Positions 8,366 to 18,753 of a stretch of 64,000 bases of DNA are shown here, in pieces (within the stretch, counting starts at the first letter, position 1; each line of letters starts with the position of its first letter). The position numbers and the translations under genes are program-made. The stretch is from positions 2,914,001 through 2,978,000 of the forward strand of contig NZ_JACBZS010000001.1 of assembly GCF_013408305.1 (NCBI RefSeq), given 5' to 3'. The notes under the pieces are model-generated. The model had not been told where the DNA came from. It searched no databases and saw nothing but the letters and a program-made list of their open reading frames with translations. Source of the DNA: Naumannella cuiyingiana. Lineage in GTDB: Bacteria > Actinomycetota > Actinomycetes > Propionibacteriales > Propionibacteriaceae.

Positions 8366-8422
8366 GTAACCTGTTCATGAGGTTACCTTGCCGATACGGC
8401 AGTCACCGGTCAAGGTGGTTAC
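8366..8422 (+). promoter_or_regulatory. Palindromes upstream of the CGNR regulator gene
   Basis: A perfect inverted repeat GTAACCT-7 bp-AGGTTAC lies at 8366-8386. A second, TGCCG-ATA-CGGCA, lies at about 8389-8401, and a further GGTTAC half-site touches the ATG at 8417-8422. This arrangement suits an autoregulatory operator. No strong -35/-10 pair is obvious. Which protein binds is inference. Confidence 0.5.
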
Positions 8423-8962
8423 ATGGCTGCAGTGCACATCGCGGGACATCCCGCGCTTGACTTCATCGGCACCCTCTCCGAGCGCGGGAGCAAGGATGTG
8501 GAGGAGCTTCGACAGCCGCAGGACCTCATGCAGTGGTTCATCGATGCCGACGTTGTGGACCGACCAGAGCAAGCCACGGAGCACGACCTTGCCGCCGCCC
8601 GAACCCTCCGGGCGTCCCTCTTTCGCGCACTCGAGAGCTGGAAGAGAGGAGAGGGCGTGCCGGACGAGCATCGCCTGGCACTGAATACCGCCTCCACAAG
8701 TGGCCAGCCCCGGATCACTATGCAGCCCGACCAGTCAATCGTCCGCGAGGGCACTGCACAGCAATGCCTCGGCGCAATCGCAGCATCGTTCCTCCAGCTC
8801 ATTGCGTCGACTGACCCTTCACAGGTGCGATGGTGCGCCGACCGCACCTGCACGCACCCATTCATTGACAGGTCACGCGCTCAGCGGCGGCGATGGTGCG
8901 AGATGAAGTCCTGCGGCACCCGCAACAAGCAGCGCGAATTGAGAGCGAGGAAGACCGACTAG
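8423..8962 (+). CDS. CGNR zinc-finger (ABATE-type) putative transcription regulator
   Basis: Protein of 179 residues. The N-terminal part matches the stress-induced regulator (ABATE) fold, opening with ALDFIGTL. The C-terminal 45 residues form the CGNR zinc finger: WCADRTC, then FIDRSRAQRRRWC and CGTRNK, giving four cysteines as C-x4-C...C-x4-C with the CGNR box changed to CGTRN. Base composition is visibly lower in GC (about 60% by eye) than in its neighbours, and codon use is less extreme. It interrupts the 26-bp repeat array, so it may be a later arrival. No transposase or integrase is adjacent. Confidence 0.82.
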   Translation: MAAVHIAGHPALDFIGTLSERGSKDVEELRQPQDLMQWFIDADVVDRPEQATEHDLAAARTLRASLFRALESWKRGEGVPDEHRLALNTASTSGQPRITMQPDQSIVREGTAQQCLGAIAASFLQLIASTDPSQVRWCADRTCTHPFIDRSRAQRRRWCEMKSCGTRNKQRELRARKTD

Positions 8963-9047
8963 CCCTGGCTGGGCCGGCGTTGGTAGCGGGCCCGTCACTG
9001 ACCGCTAGAAGGAAACCGCCACCTGGTCGTCGGAACCGCAGTTCGGC

Positions 9048-9722
9048 GCCAGAACTGGGGCGAGTGGTCGGTATGGGCGCGAGGCGAGGGCTGCCGCGCC
9101 GCGTACCGCTGTGATCGCTGTGATCGGCCCCGGTCCTCGCCAGAACTGGGGCGAGTGGTCGGTATGGGTGGCGGGTTCGGGCGGATCGTCGCCAGAACTG
9201 GGGCGAGTGGTCGGTAACGGCGCGAGGCGCGTGCTGCCGCGCCGCGTACCGCTGTGATCGGCCCGGTCCTCGCCACAACTCTGGCGAGTGGTCGGTAAGG
9301 GTGGCGGGTTCGGGCGGATCGTCGCCAGAACTGGGGCGAGTGGTCGGTATGGGCGCGAGGCGAGGGCTGCCGCGCCGCGTACCGTCGCTGCGTTCGGCCC
9401 GGTCCTCGCCACAACTCGGGCGAGTGGTCGGTATGGGCGGCGGGTTGGTGCGGTTCGTCGCCAGAACCCGGGCGAGTGGTCGGTAAGGGCGGCGGGTTCG
9501 TGCGGTTCGTCGCCAGAACTGGGGCGAGTGGTCGGTATGGGCGCGAGGCGCGGGCTGCCGCGCCGCGTACCGCTGTGCTCGGCACGGTCCTCGCCACAAC
9601 TCGGGCGAGTGGTCGGTATGGGCGGCGGGTTGGTGCGGTTCGTCGCCAGAACTGGGGCGAGTGGTCGGTAAGGGCGGCGGGTTGGTGCGGATCGGCGCCA
9701 GAACTGGGGCGAGTGGTCGGAA
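9048..9722 (+). repeat. Main array: eleven copies of a 26-bp repeat with two spacer types
   Basis: Units start at 9048, 9139, 9191, 9272, 9324, 9408, 9460, 9512, 9593, 9645 and 9697. The constant part is GGGCGAGTGGTCGGTA preceded by GCCASAACYS (one unit has CTGGC in place of GGGGC). Steps are either 52 bp (a 26-bp spacer rich in GGCGGGTT) or 81-91 bp (a spacer containing GCGCGAGGCG and CCGCGCCGCGTACC). Both spacers are themselves repeated, so the array is a higher-order repeat rather than CRISPR. The steps of 52 bp are not multiples of three, so a translated repeat protein is excluded. Bases 8963-9786 hold no gene that I can support. The array ends 64 bp before uvrC. Confidence 0.93.
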
Positions 9723-9786
9723 ACGGTGCGAGGCGAGGGCTGCCGCGCCGCGAAGGAGGGTCGGTACGCCGAACTAGGCTGGCCGG

Positions 9787-11760
9787 GTGGCAGATCCGGC
9801 GACCTACCGACCCGCACCGGGGTCGATCCCCGAGCAGCCCGGTGTCTACCGGTTCAGCGACGCCGAGGGCCGGGTGATCTATGTCGGCAAGGCCAAGAAT
9901 CTGCGCTCGCGGCTGAACTCCTACTTCGCCGATCTCGCCGGGCTGCACCAGCGGACCCGGACGATGGTCACCACCGCCGCCCGGGTCGACTGGACCGTCG
10001 TCAACACCGAGGTCGAGGCGCTGCAGCTCGAATACTCCTGGATCAAGGAGTTCGACCCGCGGTTCAACGTGAAGTATCGCGACGACAAGTCCTATCCGTG
10101 GCTGGCCGTCACCATGTCGGAGGAATATCCGCGCGTTTTCGTCGGCCGCGGCGCCAAGCGCAAGGGCACTCGCTACTTCGGTCCCTACAGCCATGCCTGG
10201 GCGATCCGGGAGACCGTCGACCTGCTGCAGCGCGTCTTCCCGGTGCGGACCTGCACCAACGGCACCTTCCGCAACGCCCGGGCCACCGGCCGGCCCTGCC
10301 TGCTCGGCTACATCGACAAGTGCTCCGCGCCGTGCGTCGACCGGGTCAGCGCGGAGGAGTACCGCGAGATCGTCGACGACTTCTGCGCCTTCATGGCCGG
10401 TCAGGGCACGGCGATGATCCGCCGGCTCGAGGCCGAGATGAAGACCGCGGCAGCGGGCCTGGAGTTCGAGCGTGCCGCCCGGCTGCGCGACGACATCGGG
10501 GCGCTGCAGCGGGCGATGGAGGCCAATGCGGTCGTGCTCGGCGACGGCACCGATGCCGACATCATCGCGCTGGCCGAGGATCCGCTCGAGGTCGCCGTGC
10601 AGATCTTCCACGTCCGCGGCGGCCGGATCCGCGGCGAGCGCGGCTGGGTGGCCGACCGCACCGACGATGCCGGCGTACCCGAGCTGATCGAGCAATTCTT
10701 GTTGCAGCTCTATGCCGATGTCGCGCCGGAGGAGCGCGGCCGGGCCGTGCCGCGCGAGGTGCTGGTGCCGCACCTGCCGACCAGCCCCGAGTCGATGGCC
10801 GAGTTCCTCGGCGAGCTGCGCGGCTCGGCGGTGCAGGTCCGGGTGCCGCAGCGCGGTGACAAGGCGCGCCTGCTGGAGACGGTCGCGCGCAACGCCTCGG
10901 AGGCGCTGGTCCGGCACAAGACCAAGCGGGCCTCGGACCTGTCGACGCGCAGCCGGGCGCTGGAGGAGATCCAGACCGCGCTCGGGCTGCCCGAGGTGCC
11001 GCTACGGATCGAGTGCTACGACGTGTCGAACCTGCAGGGCACCGAGGTCGTCGCCTCGATGGTGGTCTTCGAGGACGGCCTGCCGCGCAAGAGCGAGTAC
11101 CGGCGCTTCGTGATCCGCGGCGTCGACGGGCAGAACGACGTCGCGTCGATCGACGAGGTGATCACCCGCCGGTTCCGGCGACTGATCGACGAGCAGGCGA
11201 CGCTGCAGCAGGAGGCCGGCGAGACCGGAGGCCTGGTCGACCCGACGACCGGCGCGCCCAAGAAGTTCGCCTACCGGCCCCAGCTCGTCGTCGTCGACGG
11301 CGGCCCGCCGCAGGTGGCGGCCGCGGCGGACGCGATGGCCCGGCTGGGCATCAACGACGTCGCGCTGGTCGGGCTGGCCAAGCGGCTGGAAGAGGTGTGG
11401 CTGCCCGGCGAGGAGCATCCGGTGATCCTGCCGCGCACCAGCGAGGGCCTGTACCTGCTGCAGCGCCTGCGCGACGAGGCGCACCGCTTCGCGATCACCC
11501 ACCACCGCGGGCGGCGCAGCAAGACGATGGTCGAGTCGCTGCTCGACGACGTGCCCGGCTTGGGGGAGGTGCGCCGGCGTACCCTGCTGAAGCATTTCGG
11601 GTCGCTGCGCAAGCTGCGAGCCGCCTCCACCGAGGAGATCGCCGCCCTGCCCGGCTTCGGTCGGCGTACCGCCGAGCAGGTGAAGTCCGCGCTGGATCGC
11701 GACACCACCCGCGGCGAGGCGATCAACATGACCACCGGAGAGGTGATCGAGCAGTCGTGA
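9787..11760 (+). CDS. uvrC: UvrABC excinuclease subunit C
   Basis: Protein of 657 residues that makes both incisions in nucleotide excision repair. The GIY-YIG domain is at the N-terminus (QPGVYRFSD, then [13 protein letters not shown]). A cysteine cluster with [13 protein letters not shown] follows, then the UVR domain ([19 protein letters not shown]), the RNase-H-like endonuclease half ([19 protein letters not shown], then [10 protein letters not shown]) and two C-terminal helix-hairpin-helix motifs ([30 protein letters not shown]). The GTG start lies 6 bp after a TAGGCT -10 box at 9775-9780, indicating a leaderless transcript. The stop overlaps the next gene. Confidence 0.98.
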   Translation: MADPATYRPAPGSIPEQPGVYRFSDAEGRVIYVGKAKNLRSRLNSYFADLAGLHQRTRTMVTTAARVDWTVVNTEVEALQLEYSWIKEFDPRFNVKYRDDKSYPWLAVTMSEEYPRVFVGRGAKRKGTRYFGPYSHAWAIRETVDLLQRVFPVRTCTNGTFRNARATGRPCLLGYIDKCSAPCVDRVSAEEYREIVDDFCAFMAGQGTAMIRRLEAEMKTAAAGLEFERAARLRDDIGALQRAMEANAVVLGDGTDADIIALAEDPLEVAVQIFHVRGGRIRGERGWVADRTDDAGVPELIEQFLLQLYADVAPEERGRAVPREVLVPHLPTSPESMAEFLGELRGSAVQVRVPQRGDKARLLETVARNASEALVRHKTKRASDLSTRSRALEEIQTALGLPEVPLRIECYDVSNLQGTEVVASMVVFEDGLPRKSEYRRFVIRGVDGQNDVASIDEVITRRFRRLIDEQATLQQEAGETGGLVDPTTGAPKKFAYRPQLVVVDGGPPQVAAAADAMARLGINDVALVGLAKRLEEVWLPGEEHPVILPRTSEGLYLLQRLRDEAHRFAITHHRGRRSKTMVESLLDDVPGLGEVRRRTLLKHFGSLRKLRAASTEEIAALPGFGRRTAEQVKSALDRDTTRGEAINMTTGEVIEQS

Positions 11761-12500
11761 CCGCCCCCGACCGCCGGACCGGGCGGCACACGCTGCGTCG
11801 CCGGATCCTGCTCAGCCCAGCGATCCGGCGCTGGTGGCTCGCGCCGGCCGCCGCGGTGACCGCGGCCGCGCTGATCGGCGGCGCTGCCGCCGGCTGGGCC
11901 CTGCGACCGGAAGCGCAGGTCCCGCCGCCGGAGCAGGCGGCGCCCCCGCCGGCGGCCGCGCCCGCCGCCGTCGACCGGCCCGATTTCGAGGTGGCCTTCG
12001 GCTACCGGGACGAGCCCGTCGAGGTGCCGGCGCTGCAGAGCGCGAAGACCGAGTGGCTGAGTTTCGGCGACCTGCTGGTCGATTCGCTCGACACCGCCAC
12101 CGCCGTCAGCGACTTCCGCCCCGTCGAGCTGCGCTACGACCCCCAGGTCGTGCGCGGCCGGGTCGAGAGCGGCGATGCCGTCCTGGCGGTGGAATTTCCC
12201 GACGACTTCACCGCCACCATGGTGCAGGACATGACCGACCCGCGCGGGGAGCCGCCGAGCATCCCGGTCACCGTCTACGCCGGGCCGCAGGCGCGCGCCG
12301 ACGACGCTCTGGTGCTCGACCAGTACGTCGGGCGCGCGCTGAGGCCCGCCCTCGCCGAACGGGCCGGCGAGCTGCGCACCGTCGCCGACGAGCTGGGCGT
12401 GACCGACGCGGGGACCCGCTACGCCGAGCCCTTCGCGATCCGCATCGTCGAGGTCGACGGTCCGGCGCCGCGTAGCTATCGGTACGCATCGCGTTCGTGA
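11757..12500 (+). CDS. Membrane-anchored protein of unknown function
   Basis: Protein of 247 residues. A basic N-terminus is followed by one membrane helix (about residues 28-50, [20 protein letters not shown]) and a proline/alanine linker, so residues from about 75 face outside. The external part includes [15 protein letters not shown] and a [21 protein letters not shown] stretch reminiscent of the extracellular region of YhgE/Pip or ABC-2 family exporters, but the transporter membrane domain is absent; this resemblance is weak. The GTG start overlaps the uvrC stop and the stop overlaps a possible upstream rapZ start, so co-transcription is likely. I do not recognise a function. Confidence 0.6.
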   Translation: MTAPDRRTGRHTLRRRILLSPAIRRWWLAPAAAVTAAALIGGAAAGWALRPEAQVPPPEQAAPPPAAAPAAVDRPDFEVAFGYRDEPVEVPALQSAKTEWLSFGDLLVDSLDTATAVSDFRPVELRYDPQVVRGRVESGDAVLAVEFPDDFTATMVQDMTDPRGEPPSIPVTVYAGPQARADDALVLDQYVGRALRPALAERAGELRTVADELGVTDAGTRYAEPFAIRIVEVDGPAPRSYRYASRS

Positions 12501-12502
12501 CC

Positions 12503-12520
12503 GGGCCCATAATGGGCCCC
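12503..12520 (+). promoter_or_regulatory. Palindrome with embedded -10 box directly before the rapZ start
   Basis: A perfect 17-bp inverted repeat GGGCCCAT-A-ATGGGCCC spans 12503-12519. Its centre contains CATAAT (12508-12513), a good actinobacterial -10 box, ending 7 bp before GTG 12521. This points to a leaderless rapZ mRNA and to a possible repressor site covering the -10. Confidence 0.6.
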
Positions 12521-13414
12521 GTGACAGAGGCGGCGGCAGTACAGCAGGCCCCGGCGTCTGCCGAGGCGATCCGGCTGGTGGTGATCACCGGCATGTCCGG
12601 CGCGGGCCGGCGGACTAGCGCCCACGTGCTGGAGGACCTGGGCTGGTACGTCGTGGACAATCTCCCGCCGTCGATGCTCGTCGAGTTGTGCGCCAAGGCC
12701 GCCGCCGACGGGATCGACCGGGTTGCGGTGGTGCTGGATGTCCGCAGCCGCAGCCAGTTCGACCAGTTGCCGACCGTGTTCACCGAACTCGCGGCCGCCG
12801 GTACGCCGCCCGAGCTGCTGTTCGTCGACGCCGAGGACGATGTCATCGTCCGCCGCCAGTCCTCGGTCCGGCGGCCGCACCCGTTGCAGGGCGACGGGCC
12901 GCTGCTCGACGGCATCCGGCAGGAGCGGGCGATGCTGGCCGGCCTGCGCGCCGGCGCGGATCTGGTGATCGACACCTCGACCACCACGCTGCACCAGCTC
13001 GGCGTCCAGGTCGCCCACGTCTTCGGCGGCGGCGCGGAGCGGGTGCGGCTGTGCGTGATGTCGTTCGGGTTCAAGAACGGCGTACCGCTGGATGCCGACA
13101 TGGTCTTCGACGTCCGTTTCCTGCCCAACCCGCACTGGGTGCCGGAGTTGCAACCCCACACCGGGTTGGAGGCGCCGGTGCGCGACTACGTGTTCGCCCA
13201 GGCCGGCGCCGAGCAGTTCGTGGAGCAGGTCGAGGCCCTGGTCGGCAACGTCGCCCGCGGCTATGCCGTGGAGGGCAAGCGGTACGCCACCATCGCGATC
13301 GGCTGTACCGGCGGCAAGCACCGCAGCACCGCGATCGCCACCGAGCTCGCCGACCGGCTGAACGCCGCGGGCCTGCCGACGGCGGTCATGCACCGCGATC
13401 TGGGGCGCGAATGA
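12521..13414 (+). CDS. rapZ: RNase adapter/nucleotide-binding protein RapZ (YvcJ family)
   Basis: P-loop protein with the N-terminal motif TGMSGAGRRT, where the usual Walker lysine is arginine as in other actinobacterial members. It continues with VLEDLGWYVVDNLPPSM and ends with the C-terminal family block GCTGGKHRSTAIATELADRL. In other bacteria it couples small-RNA or cell-wall precursor signals to metabolism; in actinobacteria the role is less clear. I chose GTG 12521 (297 residues) over the GTG at 12497 because a CATAAT -10 box sits 7 bp upstream. It is first in the conserved rapZ-yvcK-whiA block and overlaps yvcK by ATGA. Confidence 0.95.
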   Translation: MTEAAAVQQAPASAEAIRLVVITGMSGAGRRTSAHVLEDLGWYVVDNLPPSMLVELCAKAAADGIDRVAVVLDVRSRSQFDQLPTVFTELAAAGTPPELLFVDAEDDVIVRRQSSVRRPHPLQGDGPLLDGIRQERAMLAGLRAGADLVIDTSTTTLHQLGVQVAHVFGGGAERVRLCVMSFGFKNGVPLDADMVFDVRFLPNPHWVPELQPHTGLEAPVRDYVFAQAGAEQFVEQVEALVGNVARGYAVEGKRYATIAIGCTGGKHRSTAIATELADRLNAAGLPTAVMHRDLGRE

Positions 13415-14391
13415 CCGGCTCCCCGCTCGATGCCAGGTCACCGCTCGATGCCGGCGAGTTGCCGCGCGTCGCCGCGCTGGGCGGCGGGCACGGGCTGTTC
13501 GCGTCGCTGACCGCGCTGCGCCGGGTCACCGACCGGTTGACCGCGGTGGTCACCGTCGCCGACGACGGCGGATCGTCGGGCCGGCTGCGCGCCGAGCTGG
13601 ACTGCCTGCCGCCGGGCGATCTGCGGATGGCGCTGGCGGCGTTGTGCGGCGACGACGCGTCCGGCCGGCTGTGGGCCGATGTCTTGCAGTCGCGCTTCGA
13701 CGGCGACGGGGCGCTGTCGGGTCACGCGATCGGCAACCTGCTGATCGCCGGGCTGTGGCAGCGGCTCGGCGACCCGGTGGCCGGCCTGGACATGGTCGCC
13801 ACGCTGCTCGGCGCGCGGGGACGGGTACTGCCGATGTCGCGGGTGCCGCTGGACATCGTGGCCGAGGTGATCGGCGTGGACCCGATGCACCCCGACGAGC
13901 TGTCGGAGATCCGCGGCCAGGACAAGGTCGCCCGGACCAATGCCGAGGTGCGCACGATCCGGCTGGAGCCGGCGGAGCCGCCGGCCGCGGACGAGGCCGT
14001 CCGCGCGATCGAGAGCTCCGACTGGGTGATCCTCGGCCCCGGCTCCTGGTTCACCTCCGTGATGCCGCACCTGATGGTGCCCGAGCTGGCCCGGGCGATC
14101 ACCACGACCGGGGCCCGGCGGCTGCTCACGCTGAACCTGATGCCGGCGGGGGAGACCCGTGGCTACACCGCCGCCCAGCACCTGGAGCTGCTCGCCGAGC
14201 ACGCCCCCCAGCTCCGGTTGGACGTGGTGCTGGCCGATACCCGGTTCGCGCGAGACGATCGGCATCTGCCCGCCTATGCCGCCTCGCTCGGCGCCGAGCT
14301 GGTGGTCGGGGACCTGGCGGTCCGCGACGGCACCGCCCGGCACGACCCGTTGCGGCTGGCGTCGATGTACGCCGAGATCATGGGGGCCTGA
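13411..14391 (+). CDS. yvcK: Gluconeogenesis factor YvcK (CofD-like fold)
   Basis: Protein of 326 residues. The N-terminal glycine-rich block LGGGHGLFASLTALRR and VTVADDGGSSGRLR, followed by LPPGDLRMALAAL, are diagnostic of YvcK/CofD-like proteins, which bind UDP-sugars and affect gluconeogenic growth and cell shape. Later blocks FDGDGALSGHAIGNLLIAGL and LGPGSWFTSVMPHL are also present. A short non-conserved N-terminal extension (about 15 residues with repeated PLDA) precedes the fold. ATGA overlap with rapZ and close spacing to whiA keep the usual actinobacterial order. Confidence 0.95.
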   Translation: MTGSPLDARSPLDAGELPRVAALGGGHGLFASLTALRRVTDRLTAVVTVADDGGSSGRLRAELDCLPPGDLRMALAALCGDDASGRLWADVLQSRFDGDGALSGHAIGNLLIAGLWQRLGDPVAGLDMVATLLGARGRVLPMSRVPLDIVAEVIGVDPMHPDELSEIRGQDKVARTNAEVRTIRLEPAEPPAADEAVRAIESSDWVILGPGSWFTSVMPHLMVPELARAITTTGARRLLTLNLMPAGETRGYTAAQHLELLAEHAPQLRLDVVLADTRFARDDRHLPAYAASLGAELVVGDLAVRDGTARHDPLRLASMYAEIMGA

Positions 14392-14454
14392 TCCCGGACT
14401 GATGCGCTTCGAAGGCCCCCACCGACCCCCCACGCTTGTGATTGGATGGCCGCC

Positions 14455-15438
14455 ATGGCGATGACTCAGCAGGTGAAGGCGGAGCTTGCCACCGTCGAGA
14501 TCACCCGACCGACGACGCGCCGCGCCGAGCTGACGGCGATGTTGCGCTTTGCCGGCGGCCTGCACCTGGCGGGCGGCCGGATCGTGATCGAGGCGGAGCT
14601 GGACACCGGCGCCGCCGCCCGACGGTTGAGTCGCACGATCGCCGACCTGTTCGGGCACCAGACGGACCTGGTCGTGGTGAACGGCTCCGGGCTGCGCCGC
14701 GGCAACCGCTATGTGGTCCGGGTGATCCGCGACGGGAATGCGCTGGCCCGCCAGACCGGCCTCGTCGACTCCAAGGGCCGGCCCGCGCGAGGCCTGCCCG
14801 CGCAGGTGGTCAGCGGTTCGTTGGACGACTGCGTCGCCGCGTGGCGCGGCGCGTTCCTCGCGCACGGGTCGTTGACCGAGCCGGGGCGCTCGATGTCGCT
14901 GGAGCTGACCTGCCCCGGGCCGGAGGCGGCGCTCGCGCTGGTCGGGGCGGCGCGGCGGCTCGGCGTACCGGCCAAGGCCCGTGAGGTACGCGCGATCGAC
15001 CGGGTCGTGGTCCGCGACGGCGACGGCATCGCCGCGATGCTCGCCCGGATGGGCGCCCACCAGTCGCTGCTGGCCTGGGAGGAGCGGCGGATGCGCCGCG
15101 AGGTGCGCGCGTCGGCGAACCGGCTGGCGAACTTCGACGACGCCAATCTGCGCCGCTCCGCGCGGGCGGCCGTTGCCGCCGGCGCGCGGGTCGAGCGGGC
15201 GCTGGAGATCCTCGGCGACGAGGTCCCCGATCACCTGCGCGCCGCGGGCACGCTGCGGCTGGAGCACAAGCAGGCCTCGCTGGAGGAGCTCGGCCAGTTG
15301 CACGACCCGCCCCTGACCAAGGACGCCGTGGCCGGGCGGATCCGGCGGCTGCTGGCCACCGCCGACAAGCTGGCGGGCGAGCGCGGGATCCCCGGCACGG
15401 ACGCCAACCTGACCCCGGAGATGCTCGAGGACTCCTGA
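14455..15438 (+). CDS. whiA: Sporulation-type transcription factor WhiA
   Basis: About 327 residues combining a LAGLIDADG-type homing-endonuclease-derived N-terminal part ([20 protein letters not shown]) with a C-terminal helix-turn-helix ([20 protein letters not shown] then [14 protein letters not shown]). Both are standard for WhiA, a DNA-binding regulator of division genes. The start is uncertain: ATG 14446 adds three residues, ATG 14455 gives the typical MAMT start, with a GGATGG sequence shortly upstream. It is present here in an organism with no other sporulation signal visible, consistent with its universal actinobacterial distribution. Confidence 0.95.
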   Translation: MAMTQQVKAELATVEITRPTTRRAELTAMLRFAGGLHLAGGRIVIEAELDTGAAARRLSRTIADLFGHQTDLVVVNGSGLRRGNRYVVRVIRDGNALARQTGLVDSKGRPARGLPAQVVSGSLDDCVAAWRGAFLAHGSLTEPGRSMSLELTCPGPEAALALVGAARRLGVPAKAREVRAIDRVVVRDGDGIAAMLARMGAHQSLLAWEERRMRREVRASANRLANFDDANLRRSARAAVAAGARVERALEILGDEVPDHLRAAGTLRLEHKQASLEELGQLHDPPLTKDAVAGRIRRLLATADKLAGERGIPGTDANLTPEMLEDS

Positions 15439-15600
15439 GCCGGGCCCCGGGTTGTGCCGAACCGCGCGTGCCCGCGCCCAGACCAACTCCGGTGCTGGTA
15501 CGCCGAGCGTGCCAGTGGGCGGTTTGGTCCGCCCGGATGCGCGCTCGGGGGCCTTGGTTATTGTGTGCGCGTTCCGTGTCACGACAGACCACGCCGCTAA

Positions 15601-16620
<1,020 letters not shown>

Positions 16621-16652
16621 GCGAATCACGAGGGAGAGGGGACCGCGGACCG

Positions 16653-17843
16653 ATGAAGTCCATCGATGATCTTGGTGACCTGCGCGGCAAGCGGGTGATC
16701 ATCCGCTGCGATCTGAACGTCCCGCTGGACGGCGACAAGATCACCGACGACGGGCGGATCCGGGCCTCGGTCCCGACCCTGACCAGGCTGGCCGATGCCG
16801 GGGCGAAGGTGATCATCCTCGCCCACCTCGGCCGGCCCAAGGGCAAGCCGAACCCCGAGTTCTCGCTGGCGCCGGTCGCCGAGCGGCTCGCCGAGCTCCT
16901 CGGGCGGCCGGTCGCCTTCGCGGCCGACACCACGGGTCCGCAGGCGCGTGAGGTGGTCGACGGGCTGGCCGACGGCGAGGTGGCGCTGCTGGAGAACGTC
17001 CGCTTCGACCCGCGCGAGGACTCCAAGGACGAGGCTGAGCGTGCGGAGCTGGCCCGGGCCTATGCCGAGCTGGGCGACGCCTTCGTCTCCGACGGGTTCG
17101 GGGTGGTGCACCGCAAGCAGGCCTCGGTCTACGACCTGGCGAAGCTGCTTCCGCACGCCGCGGGCGAGCTGGTCAAGGCCGAGACCGAGGTGCTGCGCGC
17201 GATCACCGAGGATCCGCAGCGGCCGTTCGTGGTCGTGCTCGGCGGCGCGAAGGTCTCGGACAAGCTGGCGGTGATCGACAACCTGCTCGCCAAGGCCGAT
17301 TCCCTGCTGATCGGCGGCGGGATGGTCTTCACCTTCCTCGCGGCGCGGGGCTTCGAGGTGGGCAAGTCGCTGCTCGAGGCCGATCAGGTCGAGACCTGCC
17401 GGAGCTACCTCGAGCGCGCCGGACGCGAGGGCACCGAGATCGTCCTGCCGACCGACATCGTGGTGGCACCCGAGTTCGCCGCCGACGCGCCGCCCACGGT
17501 GGTCGCCGCCGACGCGATCCCGGCCGATCAGCTCGGGATGGACATCGGCCCCGAGTCTGCTGCGGCCTTCGCCGAGAAGATCGCCGGCGCACGCACGGCC
17601 TTCTGGAACGGCCCGATGGGCGTCGCCGAGTTTGCGGCGTTCGCCGGCGGTACGCGTGCCGTTGCCGAGGCCATGACGAAGGTCGATGGGCTGTCCGTGG
17701 TGGGCGGTGGCGACTCTGCGGCCGCGGTGCGCGATCTCGGCTTCGCCGACGACGACTTCGGCCACATCTCGACCGGCGGCGGCGCCAGCCTGGAATACCT
17801 CGAGGGCAAGGAACTGCCCGGCCTGCAGGTACTGGAGGACTGA
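16653..17843 (+). CDS. pgk: Phosphoglycerate kinase
   Basis: Protein of 396 residues. [12 protein letters not shown] with [15 protein letters not shown] at the start, the substrate block LAHLGRPKG, the hinge region [20 protein letters not shown] and the C-terminal nucleotide motif [11 protein letters not shown], then [16 protein letters not shown] are all present. It makes ATP from 1,3-bisphosphoglycerate. It lies 32 bp after gap with a GAGGGAGAGG purine stretch upstream. The stop is joined to tpiA through the TGATCATG junction (2 bp apart), so tight coupling is expected. Confidence 0.98.
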   Translation: MKSIDDLGDLRGKRVIIRCDLNVPLDGDKITDDGRIRASVPTLTRLADAGAKVIILAHLGRPKGKPNPEFSLAPVAERLAELLGRPVAFAADTTGPQAREVVDGLADGEVALLENVRFDPREDSKDEAERAELARAYAELGDAFVSDGFGVVHRKQASVYDLAKLLPHAAGELVKAETEVLRAITEDPQRPFVVVLGGAKVSDKLAVIDNLLAKADSLLIGGGMVFTFLAARGFEVGKSLLEADQVETCRSYLERAGREGTEIVLPTDIVVAPEFAADAPPTVVAADAIPADQLGMDIGPESAAAFAEKIAGARTAFWNGPMGVAEFAAFAGGTRAVAEAMTKVDGLSVVGGGDSAAAVRDLGFADDDFGHISTGGGASLEYLEGKELPGLQVLED

Positions 17844-17845
17844 TC

Positions 17846-18649
17846 ATGGCCGAAGCGACGCACGGGCGTACCCCGCTGATGGCGGGCAACTGGAAGTCCA
17901 ATCTGAACCACGTCGAGGCGACCGGGCTGGTGCAGAAGCTGGCCTGGACGCTGCAGGACAAGCGCTGGGATCCGGCGAAGTCGGAGGTCGCGGTGTTCCC
18001 GCCGTTCACCGACCTGCGGACGGTGCAGACGCTGGTGGAGGGCGACAAGCTGCAACTGGAGTACGGGGCGCAGGACGTCTCGTCCCACGACGGCGGCGCC
18101 CACACCGGCGAGGTCACGGCGCGGATGCTGGCCAAGCTCGGCTGCCGCTACGTGATCGTCGGGCATTCCGAGCGGCGCACCGAACACGATGAGTCCGATG
18201 CGGTCGTCCAGGCGAAGGCGCTGCAGGCGCTGCGTGCCGACATCGCCCCGATCGTCTGCGTCGGGGAGGGCCCGGAGGTCCGGGAGGCCGACGGCCAGGT
18301 CGATCACTGCCTGGCCCAGGTCGGCGGTTCGCTGGCCGGGCTGAAGCCCGAGGACATCACCCGCAGCGTGATCGCCTACGAGCCCGTGTGGGCCATCGGC
18401 ACCGGAAAGGTCGCCACCCCCGACGACGCGCAGGAGGTCTGTGGGGCGATCCGGCAGTTCCTCGCCGAGGAGCACGGAATCGCGGTCGCCGAGCGGGTCC
18501 GGATCCTCTACGGCGGCTCGGTGAAGGCCGACAATGTGGTGGCGATCATGGCCGAACCGGATATCGACGGCTGCCTCGTCGGCGGTGCGTCGCTGAAGGT
18601 CGACGAGTTCGCCGCGATCTGCCGCTTCTACGATCTGGCGGGCGGGTGA
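17846..18649 (+). CDS. tpiA: Triosephosphate isomerase
   Basis: Protein of 267 residues. It has the catalytic lysine in [13 protein letters not shown], the histidine in IVGHSERR, the glutamate in [14 protein letters not shown] and the phosphate-binding YGGSVKADN plus CLVGGASLK. It interconverts dihydroxyacetone phosphate and glyceraldehyde 3-phosphate. It is third in the glycolytic operon and begins 2 bp after the pgk stop. No strong terminator hairpin is evident between its stop and the secG leader promoter at 18681. Confidence 0.98.
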   Translation: MAEATHGRTPLMAGNWKSNLNHVEATGLVQKLAWTLQDKRWDPAKSEVAVFPPFTDLRTVQTLVEGDKLQLEYGAQDVSSHDGGAHTGEVTARMLAKLGCRYVIVGHSERRTEHDESDAVVQAKALQALRADIAPIVCVGEGPEVREADGQVDHCLAQVGGSLAGLKPEDITRSVIAYEPVWAIGTGKVATPDDAQEVCGAIRQFLAEEHGIAVAERVRILYGGSVKADNVVAIMAEPDIDGCLVGGASLKVDEFAAICRFYDLAGG

Positions 18650-18693
18650 GCCGAACTTCGCGTGTGTCGGGTCGTCGGGCTAGAGTGACGCCC

Positions 18694-18753
18694 GTGTTTG
18701 CCGCCCCCATGACGCCAGCGCTCGCGCCCGTCGGGATCGGGTCCGCCGGATGA
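18694..18753 (+). CDS. Leaderless 19-residue upstream ORF coupled to secG
   Basis: A TAGAGT -10 box at 18681-18686 is followed 7 bp later by GTG 18694. The short frame (MFAAPMTPALAPVG plus five residues) ends at TGA 18751-18753, which overlaps the secG ATG as ATGA. secG has no visible ribosome site of its own, so ribosomes that initiate on this leaderless ORF would reach the secG start by coupling. Alternatively the first in-frame GTG is only a fortuitous start. The peptide itself shows no motif. Confidence 0.5.
   Translation: MFAAPMTPALAPVGIGSAG

Noticed and set aside
8239-9047. The CGNR cassette as an insertion sequence or integron cassette
   Set aside because: There is no transposase or integrase, no terminal inverted repeats and no clear target-site duplication. 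Only its lower GC and its position within the array suggest transfer.
9048-9722. The array as a CRISPR locus
   Set aside because: The 26-bp units have roughly 26-bp spacers in part, but the spacers are repeats of two kinds rather than unique sequences, the steps vary between 52 and 91 bp, and no cas gene is in the window.
8995-10917. A 640-codon open frame on the minus strand across the repeat array and into uvrC, with repeated proline-rich peptides
   Set aside because: All three minus frames are open over the array because the repeats lack stops, the 52-bp step shifts frame at each unit, and the frame continues antisense to uvrC. It is a composition effect, not a gene.
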